Shown one piece after another: positions 12,546-23,620 of a stretch of DNA of 64,000 nt. The stretch's first letter is position 1. Each line of letters starts with the position of its first letter. This DNA is from Lycorma delicatula. Lineage: Eukaryota > Arthropoda > Insecta > Hemiptera > Fulgoridae. The stretch is from contig NC_134458.1 of NCBI RefSeq assembly GCF_047948215.1, forward strand, positions 142,146,036-142,210,035, given 5' to 3'. Under the pieces are notes generated by a model. It saw nothing but the letters and a program-made list of their open reading frames with translations. It searched no databases and was not told the origin of the DNA. Made by a program: the position numbers and the translations under genes.

Positions 12546-13046
12546 CATATATATATTATTATTATTATAATAATACAGCTGTTTCAATCTTTTACAAAAT
12601 GTAGCCTCTTCAAGTCTAGTTCGACAGGCAGGCCTTCAACAGTCTCGCCATGCCTGTCTGTCCTGCACCGTCCTCTGCCAGTTGGTTCCAGCCACCCTTC
12701 TAATGCCTCTGTCCAATCGGTCTAGTGGCCTGCCTCTTGGCCTTTGTCGCTCTCTTGGACTCCATTCAAGGACTGCCTTTGTCCACCTTCCATCACATCT
12801 TCTCGCGGTGTGCCCTGCCCATTGCCATTTCAGAGCTTTCACTGTTTCCATTATGTCATGCACTCTCGTTATGGCTCTTATGTCTTCCGCTCTTTTCCGG
12901 TCCCTCCTTGTATAGCCTAGCATTGACCTTTCCATGCTTCTTTGTGCCGTTCGAAGCTTATTAATTTTCAGACCCACTTCACCACATTTTTCTGCAAGAA
13001 CCTCGATATAGCGATTGCAGTTCATCAGCATCCTTAGCCAAAAGTT

Positions 13047-13050
<4 letters not shown>
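12546..13050 (-). mobile_element. RTE-like LINE 3' fragment
   Basis: This is a second, distinct RTE-type LINE fragment on the minus strand. Its coding end is followed by a short UTR and a TAT/TAA-rich 3' tail (near 12548-12575), typical of RTE elements that end in simple repeats. It abuts the interrupted right arm of the DNA transposon on one side and an (AT)n run on the other. The coding part is unusual because it is internally deleted. Confidence 0.8.
12636..13049 (-). pseudogene. RTE-like reverse transcriptase C-terminus with internal deletion
   Basis: The C-terminal RTE tail is clear: KLRTAQRSMERSMLG, TRRDRKRAEDIRAIT, ALKWQWAGHTARR, WSPRERQRPRGRP and NWQRTVQDRQAWRD. The N-terminal end, LAEKCGEVGLKIN, belongs to the post-motif-C thumb region. 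In full-length relatives roughly a hundred residues, including the LTYGAETW-like block, separate these parts; here they are fused in frame at LKIN/KLRT. I infer a precise internal deletion. The fragment is 5'-truncated and cannot encode an active enzyme. ORFs on the plus strand in 12682-12964 are shadows. Confidence 0.8.

Positions 13051-13089
<39 letters not shown>
13051..13089 (+). repeat. (AT)n microsatellite
   Basis: About 19 AT units lie between the RTE fragment and the left end of the long-ITR transposon. Confidence 0.92.
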
Positions 13090-13090
<1 letters not shown>

Positions 13091-13525
13091 AGCGTAACAC
13101 GAAGTTCTCCTACGACTTACATAACCTATTCTACTTGTGAAAATTATGGAAAAAGTTCATATAAAAAGTTTATGTCCTAAAATGCTTCGTGAATGCTTAC
13201 GGCTAGTGAAATTTCGCTCGGATTTCATCTACCCTAGTGAAATGAGGATGTGCTGAAATTTTTAGAACGTTAATTAAGGTACAGAAGTAGTGCTTTCTGA
13301 TCGTTATTTACCTGAAAAATCGAATAAAAGAGGTCCCAAAACCGTATTTGCAGTAGTTTTTTTTTTAATCTGGGGTGAAAACCAATAAATTTGGGTAAAA
13401 AACCCCTGTTTTTATGTTTAACGTACAATAAGTTTGTTAAGTGATTAATAAAAGTATAAAAATTTTAAACTAGACTTGTAGAAATTGTAATTCTGAAGAA
13501 AATGGTATAAAATAAGTTTAATAAA
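13091..13525 (+). repeat. Left inverted repeat of DUF4817-type element
   Basis: About 435 bp matching 15076-15493 in inverse orientation. Clear shared blocks are TATGGAAAAA, TATGTCCTAAAATGCTTCG, ACATTAATTAA-like and GTTGAATAAAACAAAA-like. Identity is moderate, so the element is old. The same arm type recurs at 11280, 11636 and 49393. Confidence 0.7.
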
Positions 13526-13978
13526 ACAAAAAGAAGTTAAAAAAATTCGAATTTTTGTCAGAAACAGTATATTACTACATTTGTAAGCAAAGTACTTATT
13601 TAATTTAAACAAAAACCAACTGTTTTTTATGTGAAATTTTTAAAAATAGAATTTACTCTTAATGAAAAATTTAAAAAAATTAATTGGAAATTAGACGACA
13701 ATTGTAAAATAAAAGTAAATAAATAAAAATTTCTTAGATATGAGTTATATGAGTTATAATTTTTGTATTAATGACTGAAACAATAAATTATTTAAAAAAA
13801 TTATTATTCAAAGCTGACAATAAAATAAGAACAGCTGCTGAACAGTGCGCAATACTATATTAGTGGTTAAGCAATTCCGTAAGGTACATTAAATATATCT
13901 GGTTTGTGAACTGTGCTGTCGTTAGCGAACATTTTCTGTGAATTTTAATTTGAACATGATCGGTTTTCCATTGAAGTA

Positions 13979-15028
13979 ATGGCATACTTATTTACAACAG
14001 AGGAATGCGCTGATAGGTATTCATTTTGAGTGTGTGTAATGCTAATGCTGCAGTAGTTTATGAATACGTTTTTTCGAAAGTCAAGATTCCAGATCCCAAA
14101 ATAACTTGCGCGACTTCTCGCAATCTTCGGGAAACAGGTTCATTACCTAGTATTCGTACCAGCTACGAACGATCTGTTCAACACGACGCTGTTATTAATG
14201 AAATCATTATTGATGGAGTTCAGCGCAGTCCAGACTTCACTACACGACGTCTTTCTAAGCGGTTTGGAGTTTCGCATTCAAAGGTTTGGAGAACGCTTAA
14301 ACAAAACAAGTTTTATCCTTATCGTAAACAGCTAGTTGAACGCCTACACGCAGGAAACGGTCCGTTTCGCTTGATGTTCTACAACTGGTGAAATACTTAT
14401 CGAACAAGTAAGTTTTGTTTACTGACGAGGCAAATTTCACTCGAGAAGACGTCAACAACTTACGCAAGAACATACATAGGTAAAAGTAGATCCTCATGAA
14501 ATGGTGGAAGGAAACTTTCAACACCGATTAGCACCAATGTATGATGCGGCCTTCTTCACAATCACCTGTCTGGACTGTTCATATTACCTTGCCGCTTAAA
14601 TGCTGAAGTCTACTTGTAATTTCTTCAAGAAGAATTGCCGCAGCTGCTTGAAGTTGTTCCTGTATCGTCGAGACGCAATGTATACTTCCAGCACGACGGT
14701 GCACCTCCTAACTTCTCTTGTGCCGTTTGTACTTACTTAACCATCTTTCCCCCAGAAATTGGTTGGTTGTGGAGGTCCACACTCCTAGCCAACAAGATCG
14801 TTTGACCTTAGATTTTAGGGTCTGGGGATAGACGAAACATATTGTATACAAAACAAAAAAAAAACCATTGTCGTGAGGAATTCTGCGCATTATGTATGCG
14901 GTTGAACAACTTTTAGACACTCTTGAAGTACTAAAAAGAGCAAAAAAAAGGTTACTCTTTTTAATACAGAAGCGTGCCAAGAAATGTGTTGAAATTTGCA
15001 GGCTAATTTTGAATATTATAAACTGGTA
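13979..15028 (+). pseudogene. DUF4817/DDE transposase, heavily decayed
   Basis: The likely start ATG at 13979 gives MAYLFTTEECAD, the typical N-terminus of this family. After a frameshift comes VCNANAAVVYEY, then a helix-turn-helix-like part (RNLRETGSLPS, TTRRLSKRFGVSHSKVWRTL) within 14026-14391. After a stop at 14389-14391 pieces in several frames follow: LLTRQISLE near the first catalytic Asp, then YFQHDGAPPNFS holding the second Asp, then GLWRST and ILGSGD-like debris. The final stretch CVEIC..FEYYKL ends near 15028. The protein would bind its ITRs and catalyse cut-and-paste transposition. Multiple stops and shifts make it inactive. The ORFs on the minus strand (14297-14980) are shadows. 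Confidence 0.82.
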
Positions 15029-15075
15029 GGATATAAGTGCACTTTGGTTTACTGTACTGTTTCTAAATAATATTC

Positions 15076-15493
15076 AAATTTTTTAACTTTGTTTTGTTTT
15101 ATTCAACTTATCTTTAACCATTTTGTTCAGAATTAAATTCTGCCCATGTTTTGTTTATAAGGTTTATGCGTTTATTACCCATTTAATAGTTATTGTATGT
15201 CAAACATAAAAAACCTGGTTTTTCTACCTCAATTTTTTTGTTTTTCAATCCAGATTTCTCTTAAATTACTGTAGATACGTTATTGGGATTTTATTATATC
15301 TTTCCTGTCAAAAACCATAATATACCGCTAATTCTGGCGCTTAATTAATGTCCTAAAAACTTCAGTACGATCTCATTTTACCTGGATAGCCTTACCTTGC
15401 AAACGAAGCATTTTAGGACATATGTTTATATGAAATTTTTCCATTATTTTCAGGAGTAGATAGTACCGAGAGGACTTCCTGTTGTACCTGTAC
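15076..15493 (-). repeat. Right inverted repeat of DUF4817-type element
   Basis: This is the inverse partner of 13091-13525. Reading outward it ends in GTACCTGTACAAC-like sequence near 15493. No clear short target duplication is visible; a TA duplication cannot be judged in this composition. Confidence 0.7.
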
Positions 15494-16430
15494 AACTTTT
15501 CTTTATTTATCTTTTAATCGATATATACTTTTTTTTATAATCTAGCAGATTTCTTTGGGCTAATAAATTTTTTTGTGATTTTTATTTTTAATTTCCTAGT
15601 AAGTTTCCCTATTTACTTGTAAAATAAATTGACCTGTGAGATATATATAGCTATATTATATGAAATACAGTGATTACTCTATTCAGATTGATACTTTTCT
15701 CTAAATGAACATCATTTTGAAAAGGATTATGCCACGCCAACACAGATTGCAATAAGACTAATGGTGTGGCAGTCAAATAAGTCTGTTTGTAAAGAAGAAG
15801 AAGATGAGGTAGAAATAGCAGTAGGTTCGGTTGTTTCCAACTATTGCCATTACTATACACATCGCATTTCAGTTGCTAGGATTGCTTACTTACTCGCTTG
15901 CTTCACTGCAGCAACAAACTTTAACGTTCAGTTTTCGCTGAAAATCCAAGCGTAGCCGTCAAAATAATGTCGGCTTATTTTAGCCGTTCGGGTAACGAAG
16001 AGTAGACAGAGAGACCGGAATGAGAGTGTAAACGAGAGAGAAGGTAAACGTGTGTGAGAAAGAGAGAAATAGTGTGAGAGGGAAGGCAAAATACTGTACT
16101 GTATCAGGGGGCCTCAGTCAACGTACTTCTCTCTACTGCCTGCCTATTCGATATTGTTGCAAAAGTTTCCGGTTCAAGCTATGCCTATACTTAATTAATT
16201 AAAACTCGAAATAATAAATAAACCATTGTCTGTAGAACCTTTCACATTATACATTTCCTTCGTCTTCCTTTTCTTCTCGTTCTTTATTTACTTCTTTTAA
16301 TTTTACTTCATTGTCTATTATGATTTGTTTTGTTATCAAATTTTATTTTCTTCTTCAAATTTTATTTGATGTTTTAGAATAATATCTATCAGCAGTATTT
16401 TACAATTTATTCCTTTAGTTGATTTCTTTC

Positions 16431-16550
<120 letters not shown>

Positions 16551-16619
16551 ATAAAATTATGCCACACCAAGATGAGAATTAATATTTCAAGAATAAAATA
16601 GACATGTTTACTTACAATC

Positions 16620-16672
16620 TCGCGCGCGCACACACACAGAGAGAGACAGAGAGAGAAACACACACATATATT
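16620..16672 (+). repeat. (CG)(CA)(GA) short compound repeat
   Basis: Short successive runs of CG, CA and GA dinucleotides. No other function is suggested. Confidence 0.8.
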
Positions 16673-18455
16673 ACCAAGTTATGTGAAACTCTCTTAGAAA
16701 TTTCGTAATCGTAACAAGATGTAGCTCAAAAAAATTTCTCGTAGTAATTCTAAGTCCGGTATTCGAAACATTTTGCAGTTATCATCTCGGACATGTTGAC
16801 AACACTTTCAAAGGCTACAACAAATGAGATAATCATTCTTCTTAAAAGTCATCATAAATATATATATTTTATTAACCGTGAAATCACGGTCTTATTTGTG
16901 ATACTAACTAAAAATATAGGAACAGTTTTTTTTTAATATAATATTTTTGTAGAATTTACATGAATTTCAATACAGTGGACAATATTATGTCCATATATAT
17001 ATATTACGTCTAGTGAATTGTGAGAGAGAGGTTAGTTTTTTTTTAGGGTTGAATAAGTTTTAAGGGGTTGTAAAGGGGGGAGAAGAGAGTAAAGATGATC
17101 AGTTCAGTTTAGTATAGACCCTCTCTACTCTTCTTCAGTCTTCAGTTTGTCAAGAGCTCAACATTAATGAGAATTGATGATGATGGAATCATTCCTAGTT
17201 TCTCTCACTCTCTCTGTCTGTCTTTCATTTTCTCTTTCTTACTTATTCTCTCATCTCTCTCTATCCCTCTTAAAACCATCACATCACCCACTCATTCCGA
17301 CGTAATCTCTTGCCTTTCATTAACTGTCTATCTTCTAATACTTCATCTTATTCGTTTAAGATCAGAGCAATTCTGTGGGGAGAAAAGCATTTTCGCATGT
17401 TTAACTTTTTGCGGAAGATAGAGATAATCTTCTATCTACACTTTTCTATCCTTATTCTTAGTTCTTTTTTACTTTGGTCCTTTCTGGTTTTTCATCTTGT
17501 TTTTTTTTTTTTTTTAATACTTATTTTTTATTACAACAATTAAATTTGCTTTACGTGCTGTTTTCTTAACCTTTAATAAGATTTTTTTTTTAAATGTAAA
17601 AATTCCAAAAATCACTGTTTTATGTTTTGATTCGGGGGATCGTGAAATGAAGAAAGGGGAAAAGACTTTGTCCTTTCGTATCACGTGTATCTATGTTAGC
17701 ATCTATTTAAGTTAACAACTTGGGATTGGTTAGACCAAAACATCTGAGTATGTTTGTTAACTTCGATAAATATGAGTCTTTGATGATAAGAAAATTTGGA
17801 GCTTCGCTGGTACTGGACTTGAAATAGAAGTTTTACTTGTATGATTTTTGGCTCTTTAAAATAGATAAAAAAAATTTTTCTAATAAAATTATTCTCAAAT
17901 TCATTAATCAAACACGGTTTTCGAAATTTTCAGTATTTTTAAACGTTTTATTTTTCGAACAAACTTTATTCACTGTTACTTGTTTAATTTATAAAGGGTA
18001 TTGTTGATATCATATTCTGAGATTTTCGGGTCTCAAAAGAATAAATAGAACGGGTAAAATTTACTAACCAAGTATTTTTTACATTTGTAGGCCTAGTATT
18101 TGAAATATTTATTATTGGGTCCTACAATTACATGTTTAGAAGAAGTTAATCATAATATATTTAGTAGTTATGAACTTTGTGTACCAGTAGTTGAGTTTAG
18201 TTACTACATTAACGATTTCTAAAAATGTAATTAAAGAAATAATTGTGTCATTACGATTGTACAATTAAAAATTTATTAGGGGGATCTAATTCAGAATAGC
18301 AATTATTGATTTTCTAACGTGTCTTCTACGAATATGTAAATTGGCTAACATTGTAAATCCCAGTTTTACGAAATTATTTTGAATTTTTGAAAAAAAAACA
18401 AAATAAAAGAATGAACTTAGAATTTACTGGTGCATTATTATTTTATTTCAGTAGC

Positions 18456-18503
18456 ATATATATAATATATATATATATATATATACATATATATATAATA
18501 TAT
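18456..18503 (+). repeat. (AT)n microsatellite
   Basis: An interrupted AT-dinucleotide run followed by a short TGTG stretch. Confidence 0.85.
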
Positions 18504-18751
18504 TTGTGTGTGAGTGTTTGTACAGTCTTCTTTTAAAATGAAATACGAGATAACAAATGTACCTATTTTGTATGCAATGTAAATACGCAGATATGTTCAT
18601 GATAACTGAAATATAACTTATTTATGTGTATTTCTGTAGATATTCTTGTCGTCTATCTTATAAATTTTCTTTGAAAAATATATAAACTAGTATACAGATA
18701 TCAAACAAAACAACAGAATAAAGCATTATTTAAACTCATCATCTCAATAAA

Positions 18752-18769
18752 GTATATATATATATATAT
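18752..18769 (+). repeat. (TA)n microsatellite
   Basis: A short TA run followed by TGTGTG. Confidence 0.8.
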
Positions 18770-20268
18770 GTGTGCATGTGGTACGGCTGCTGTTTTATCC
18801 ACGTCTCTTTCATTCCATTTTTTTTTTCTTTCCGGGTTCCTGTTTCTTCATTCGCTCTCTCCTTTTATTTGTCCTATCTATGTATCCACCTACTACCCTC
18901 AGACAGTTTTATTATCGTATATGCATATCTTTCCTTTTTTTATACCTCCCACTCTTTCCCTTCTAGTTCATCACCAACACGGTCCGACTAGGTGGACGTG
19001 AGTTGACTTCAAAAATATAACTTCTTTGCATCCTAAAAGAAGAATAAGTTAAATATATGGTACTACTACTGTAAACTTTTACCGGATCCCTTTTCTTTTT
19101 TTTACATTCTTTTCTTATACATTCGGAAAAATTGATTTTACCTTTTATTTTTTTATTTTTTTTTTTTTTTTAGTATTGCATTTATGTATAACGTAAGTTT
19201 GTTATCTGTCTTTGTATGATTATATAAAAAATATTTATTGCATAAATATTTTATTTTGAAATTCTATAAATTTAAATAAATTTATTTTTACTTTTTCTGG
19301 AATTATTTAATTTTTATTGATTTATTAATTGGTAAGCATAATTTTATAAATTTAAGAGGGAATAAATATAGTATTTTTTCATTATAAAGATCATGTGAAA
19401 TATTATGTCTCGTAAAATTTTGAAAAAAATTCTACATGTTATATCCCTTTTATATATAAACATACTTATGTATTTGAAATTCTGTTTTATATTTAAAGTT
19501 TATACATGAAATTCAGCAAGTAATAGAATTTTTTATTTGTATTAATTTATTCGTTATCTTCAAAGTGTATGAATTGCATAACAAATTTATATTAGCAACT
19601 ATTACCTAAACAAAAAAAAAATTGCACGATTTCTTTCCGTCAAGTGATTGTGAATCATTTTTAACTGGGTTGTACACATAGCTTAATCACATAGGATAAT
19701 CTCTTGAAGTAAAGTCCATCTTTTGTGGTTTTAATTAATTTATTGTAAATTATTTAAAAGCTAAGAATAAAATAACATTAAAACACAATTAAGAACGTTA
19801 AAAGATAATATTTGAATAGTTATTTATAAAATTTTTTGATTAAAATTAACCTGAGGAAAAATTCTGATGAATAATGATTTTTGGTTTTTTTCTGTACACC
19901 TTGTGTTTATGAATTTAAAAAAAAAAGCTTTTTAAACTAGCAGGATGGATGTAATATTCATTTTTGTGGGTATGGTTTGTCTTTATACAATTAGTTCATA
20001 TGTAGTTCACAATTAGTTCATTAAATAAAGCAACGTGACACCGCTTAACCCTTCGTTTCTTAAGATGCCTGGCACGGGCTACTTGAAAACTGTTATTAGG
20101 ACTCGGAGTGATTTATATGTCATCTCAGTTTGCCTACAATGTTTAGTTATAGTTAAACATCAAAATTTATTTTATCTTAAACGTATCTCAGACGTCCTAT
20201 TAGGTTGGGTATTGCTGTTTGGTTTTACATTTTTGAAATTGTTAATACTGTAGTACATTTGTGAGTTT

Positions 20269-20607
20269 TTAACCTACTTGTATAGGCTTATCGTCTAAGT
20301 ACCCAGATTTATCTTCAGGCTGACTCCGGATAGTGTATAAGAAAGTCTTCAGGACTATAGTAGATAATAGGTTAGCTTTTACGGCTATAGCTCGAGTTGT
20401 AATAGACGCCTTATTAAAAATATTTGTAACTCTCTGTGTAGAGCTGTTATTAAAACAAACTGATACGAGATTATCATCATCGTTCAGGGATTCTTTTTGT
20501 TTTTCCTTGTACTGCCTTGAAGAAGAAGGTTCAAGCTCTATAATCATAGCATCCTCTAGAAGTATAACTACTAGACAACCTTGGGAAGGTTCACCTCTGA
20601 ATTGATG
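20269..20607 (-). other. Unrecognised open frame, about 113 codons
   Basis: The minus frame is open from just after a TAG at 20608-20610 to a stop at 20269. It includes an internal Met at 20547. Upstream of that Met it reads HQFRGEPSQGCLVVILLEDA, and after it MIIELEPSSSRQYKEKQKES and a Ser/Asn/Asp-rich part. Composition is balanced compared with neighbouring AT-rich frames. An AG dinucleotide precedes the AGGTGAACC part and could be a splice acceptor, but the pyrimidine tract is weak. I do not recognise a family. The plus strand is also open over 20333-20605, so either strand or neither may code. It could be an exon or a piece of an unidentified mobile element. Confidence 0.3.
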
Positions 20608-20719
20608 CTAAACTTACGTAGACGATTTGCCTATTAAGTAATGTAACACTGGTAATAGCTCATGCTCAACGTTTGTCGTATAATTTGTCCGATGTTTTGA
20701 AGAGAAGGTATTGCAGTTA

Positions 20720-22335
20720 AAGTATCTTGTACCTAAAAAGGATTGATAGGAACAGTCATAAAAAAAAATTGTATGAAAAAAAGGTTAGTAAGTTGATTGC
20801 TTTGGTAATTTTAATATTAATAACATTTCCTATGAATATTATTAGAGTCTACTTTTGATAACGTAAAAGTAGAAGTGGTGGTGAGAAAAATGTCGATAAA
20901 TGTTTGCTTAAAAATAACGTGTGAAGTACCGTTAATTTGACCTCCAAATGACTAAAAACCATTAACTTCACCAATAATGTTGGTTATTATTAACACAGCT
21001 GACTGGTTAATTTTATTATATATAAGTTCTTATTTAAAGTCTTCATTGGCCATTTTTATTTTATCCTTGGTTTTTTTTGGTAATAATTGGTTTTGATAAC
21101 ATTGTAAAAAAATACATAGCAATAACTTGGAATTTGCTATGCAAACTGTTTAGAACTACAGTATATTGGTTGCGGGTGGATTGTATCTAGTTTGGAGAGA
21201 GAGTTTGGAAGGGAGGTTTTGAGATAGCTGAAGTTATAGAATGAGTTGAGTAGAAACTAGCTGCATTGTAATGCATTACTGAATCCATTCGGTCATAAAT
21301 AAGTGTGGATACAATAACATATATATATATATTACAGTAGAACCTAGCTCCCTGGCTGAGTTGGAAGTTTTGCTCTGAGCTCTCTATGAAGGGCTTTCCT
21401 TATGTTAGGTTCAGAACCTAGACTGTTCTATCGTAGAAACCAACTAGAACCGATACCACCTAACCGGGTACAGTATGTTATAGCATGAATCTCCTCTTCT
21501 CTTCTTGTTCCTTAACTTGGCCGAAAACTCTCCTTCGGAATACCAACCACCTGAACATCAAGACAAGTAAACACCCCTCTCTACAACTCCTGTACCACAC
21601 CTAACCCTCTCAATATAACCTTCTGCTATCCTTCCATGTTACCGTGTAAGTTGTTAGCACATGCGCGCACACGCACACATATACAAATTTTCAAACACAC
21701 GAACGCGTTTTATAAGCGTAGACAGGCATACAGGCTCTTCGGTACTGATGTTGTTTTAACGCTTCAAACATTCTCCTTCCCACGTATGGTACTACATTAG
21801 TTAAATATTAACATTTTCATATAGTTTCTATCGATTTTGTAAAAGTTTCAATATTCATGTTTGATATTGAGTAGAATTCGAATTTGAATTTCATCGATTC
21901 ATGAATATTTAAGTTATATTTACTACCCTATCCATGTTAGCGCGCGCGCGCACACACACACACACACACACATACATATGAGTATGAATATATATATATA
22001 TACACACACTCATATTTATATGTATACATTAAAATTTCAAATAGAAATACGTTTGTGGATACGAATGTTTATATATATATAAAAGCAGGTAGCCCGAAGA
22101 ATGGAGTGGGCCCACATTTTCTATAAAGGTAACTATTGTACGAGGTGTACGGGTACTTCTGAAATTGTGCATTAGAACAAATATATATTGACAGGATTAT
22201 TTAAAAAAAAAAAAACAATATATATATATATATACTACTACTACTAGCAGACCCAGCAATGGCTTGTTATTGTTAGATTTAAGTATATATATAGATTAAA
22301 TGAACACAACTAAAAGTTTGATAAAAAATGTTAAA
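20720..22335. other. No gene seen; CA/CG and TA tracts
   Basis: Sequence from 21170 to 21720 is less AT-rich but contains no open frame I can support. A (CG)n(CA)n tract lies at about 21940-21971, with TA and CA runs to 22010, another TA run near 22070 and one near 22218. Confidence 0.5.
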
Positions 22336-22340
22336 ACCTG

Positions 22341-22469
22341 AACATTACGGAACTTTACGAAATTTAACTTTTCACTTTATAAAAGTCAGAATGTAAATAA
22401 ATCCAATTGGAAAAACAGCAGCACTACCTATCGGATTTAATTCAAACCACTCTCTAAACACAGTGTCGG
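22341..22469 (+). repeat. ~128 bp dispersed repeat, copy 1
   Basis: Starts AACATTACGGAACTT and includes CACTTTATAAAAGTCAGAAT, then ACCTATCGGATTTAATTCAA and a CAAACACAGT-like end. A close second copy lies in the same orientation at 23494-23620, with the Jockey-like fragment between them. Family unknown. Confidence 0.75.
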
Positions 22470-22575
22470 TGGAAAATAACTTTTTAACGAAAAGAGATTT
22501 TTTTTTTTTGGTCAATAACAACTTTAATTACAATCGGCTCTCCTGCGGAGCCATAAGTAAGTTTCCGATCACGTT

Positions 22576-22605
22576 CTTCTTATCACGTAAGCACGTGATA
22601 AGAAG
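22576..22605. repeat. Perfect 13 bp hairpin
   Basis: Arms CTTCTTATCACGT and ACGTGATAAGAAG are separated by the four bases AAGC. Hairpins of this size occur near the 3' end of Helitrons, but I see no CTRR terminus next to it, so it stays unassigned. Confidence 0.7.
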
Positions 22606-22820
22606 GTCCTTAATTAACCCCAAAATAAACAATACACAATAAATAGTTGCTAGTAAACTTAAAGTCAAATATGAAATTTCAAGTTCAGTCATAAATCACA
22701 AACCATTATTTTCAGCGTTCAAAAAACAAACATTAATAACAAATAAAAAAGAAAAAGAAAGAAGTAACAAGATATTAGATAAGACACCAATAAACTTGAC
22801 GGTGTTAGATTCCAAACTGT

Positions 22821-22868
22821 TACGCAGACCCTAAGTCGAGTACATACGCAGACCCTAAGTCGAGTACC
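22821..22868. repeat. 24 bp tandem duplication
   Basis: Two adjacent 24 bp units starting TACGCAGACCCTAAGTCGAG differ only at the last base. They lie at the 3' coding end of the Jockey-like fragment and duplicate its stop region. Confidence 0.85.
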
Positions 22869-23478
22869 GGACGTCTCTGCTATTATCGAGTAGATTAATT
22901 GCAAAGTGGTTTACATGATTCTCAAGCCTCTGCAGGTATTTGACATTGCGCTGTTGTGCAATCTCACGAACCGACGGGAGCTCCAAATAATCCTAAATCT
23001 CATCATTCCGCGTGAACCACGGAGCTTCGGCAATTACCCTCGCTACTTTGTTCTGAAATCGTTGTACAATTTCCACATTACTAGTACTAGCCGTTCCCCA
23101 CAATTCTACACAGTACGTCCAGATTGGGCTCAGGATAACCTTATAAATTAAGATCTTGTTGGATAACGTGAGGCCTGAGTTCTTCCGTTGCAGCCAATGA
23201 AGTTTCGTGTACCTTGCGTTTAGCTGTATCCTCACGTGACACTTCCAGGCCAAACGCCGATCCAGGTGAAGTCCCAGATACCGCACAGTCTCCGTTTGCG
23301 GGATCAAAACACCATCGAAGAACACACCGGGACATTCACCTCTCCGCATGGCAGATGTGACGTGCCTCGACTTACCTTGATTAACCTCAATCCTCCACTT
23401 TTTCTGCCACACGTAGACACGATCTAGCGCCATGAAAAGAGATAGGACTGGAAAATCATCACAATTAATATTGAACAT
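22855..23478 (-). pseudogene. Jockey-clade-like reverse transcriptase C-terminus
   Basis: The minus frame from 23478 reads through the thumb and C-terminal part of a Jockey-type reverse transcriptase: WQKKWRIEVNQGKSRHVTSA, then PQTETVRYLGLHLDRRLAWK, then SNKILIYKVILSPIWTYC, then LWGTASTSNVEIVQRFQNK and APWFTRND. A stop near 22993 replaces one codon, after which the same frame goes on as DYLELPSVREI and NHFAINLLDNSRDVRYS to a stop at 22855. The fingers and palm with the catalytic Asp residues are absent, so it is 5'-truncated. The protein would copy LINE RNA at its target. It is a fragment with no remaining activity. ORFs opposite (23236-23427) are shadows. Confidence 0.88.
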
Positions 23479-23493
23479 TAAGAAAACTTACAA

Positions 23494-23620
23494 AACATTA
23501 CGGAACTTAAGAAAATGTAACCTTTCACTTTATAAAAGTCAGAATATAAATAAATCCAATTGTCAAAACGGCACTACCTATCGGATTTAATTCAAACTAC
23601 TCTCCAAACACAGTATTCGG
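23494..23620 (+). repeat. ~128 bp dispersed repeat, copy 2
   Basis: Direct copy of 22341-22469 with scattered differences and small indels. The sequences beyond both copies differ, which argues against a simple tandem duplication of the locus. Confidence 0.75.

Larger units (their letters stand above)
13091..15493 (+). mobile_element. Long-ITR DUF4817-type DNA transposon
   Basis: A nearly complete class II element of about 2.4 kb. Its two ends form imperfect inverted repeats of about 420-435 bp, described separately. Between them lies a decayed transposase of the DUF4817/DDE type, related to the Tc1-mariner superfamily. Blocks such as ATTATGGAAAAA, ATGTCCTAAAATGCTTCGT and AATAAAACAAAA occur at both ends in mirrored order. 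An A/T-rich stretch (13526-13975) separates the left ITR from the coding relic. The element can no longer move by itself. Confidence 0.75.

Noticed and set aside
18768..19001. Three overlapping plus-strand frames with hydrophobic Phe/Ser-rich protein, like a membrane protein
   Set aside because: All three frames are open because the stretch is pyrimidine-rich; no motif or conserved start is visible.
22576..22605. Helitron 3' end
   Set aside because: The hairpin fits but no CTRR end follows it and no helicase or Rep sequence is present nearby.
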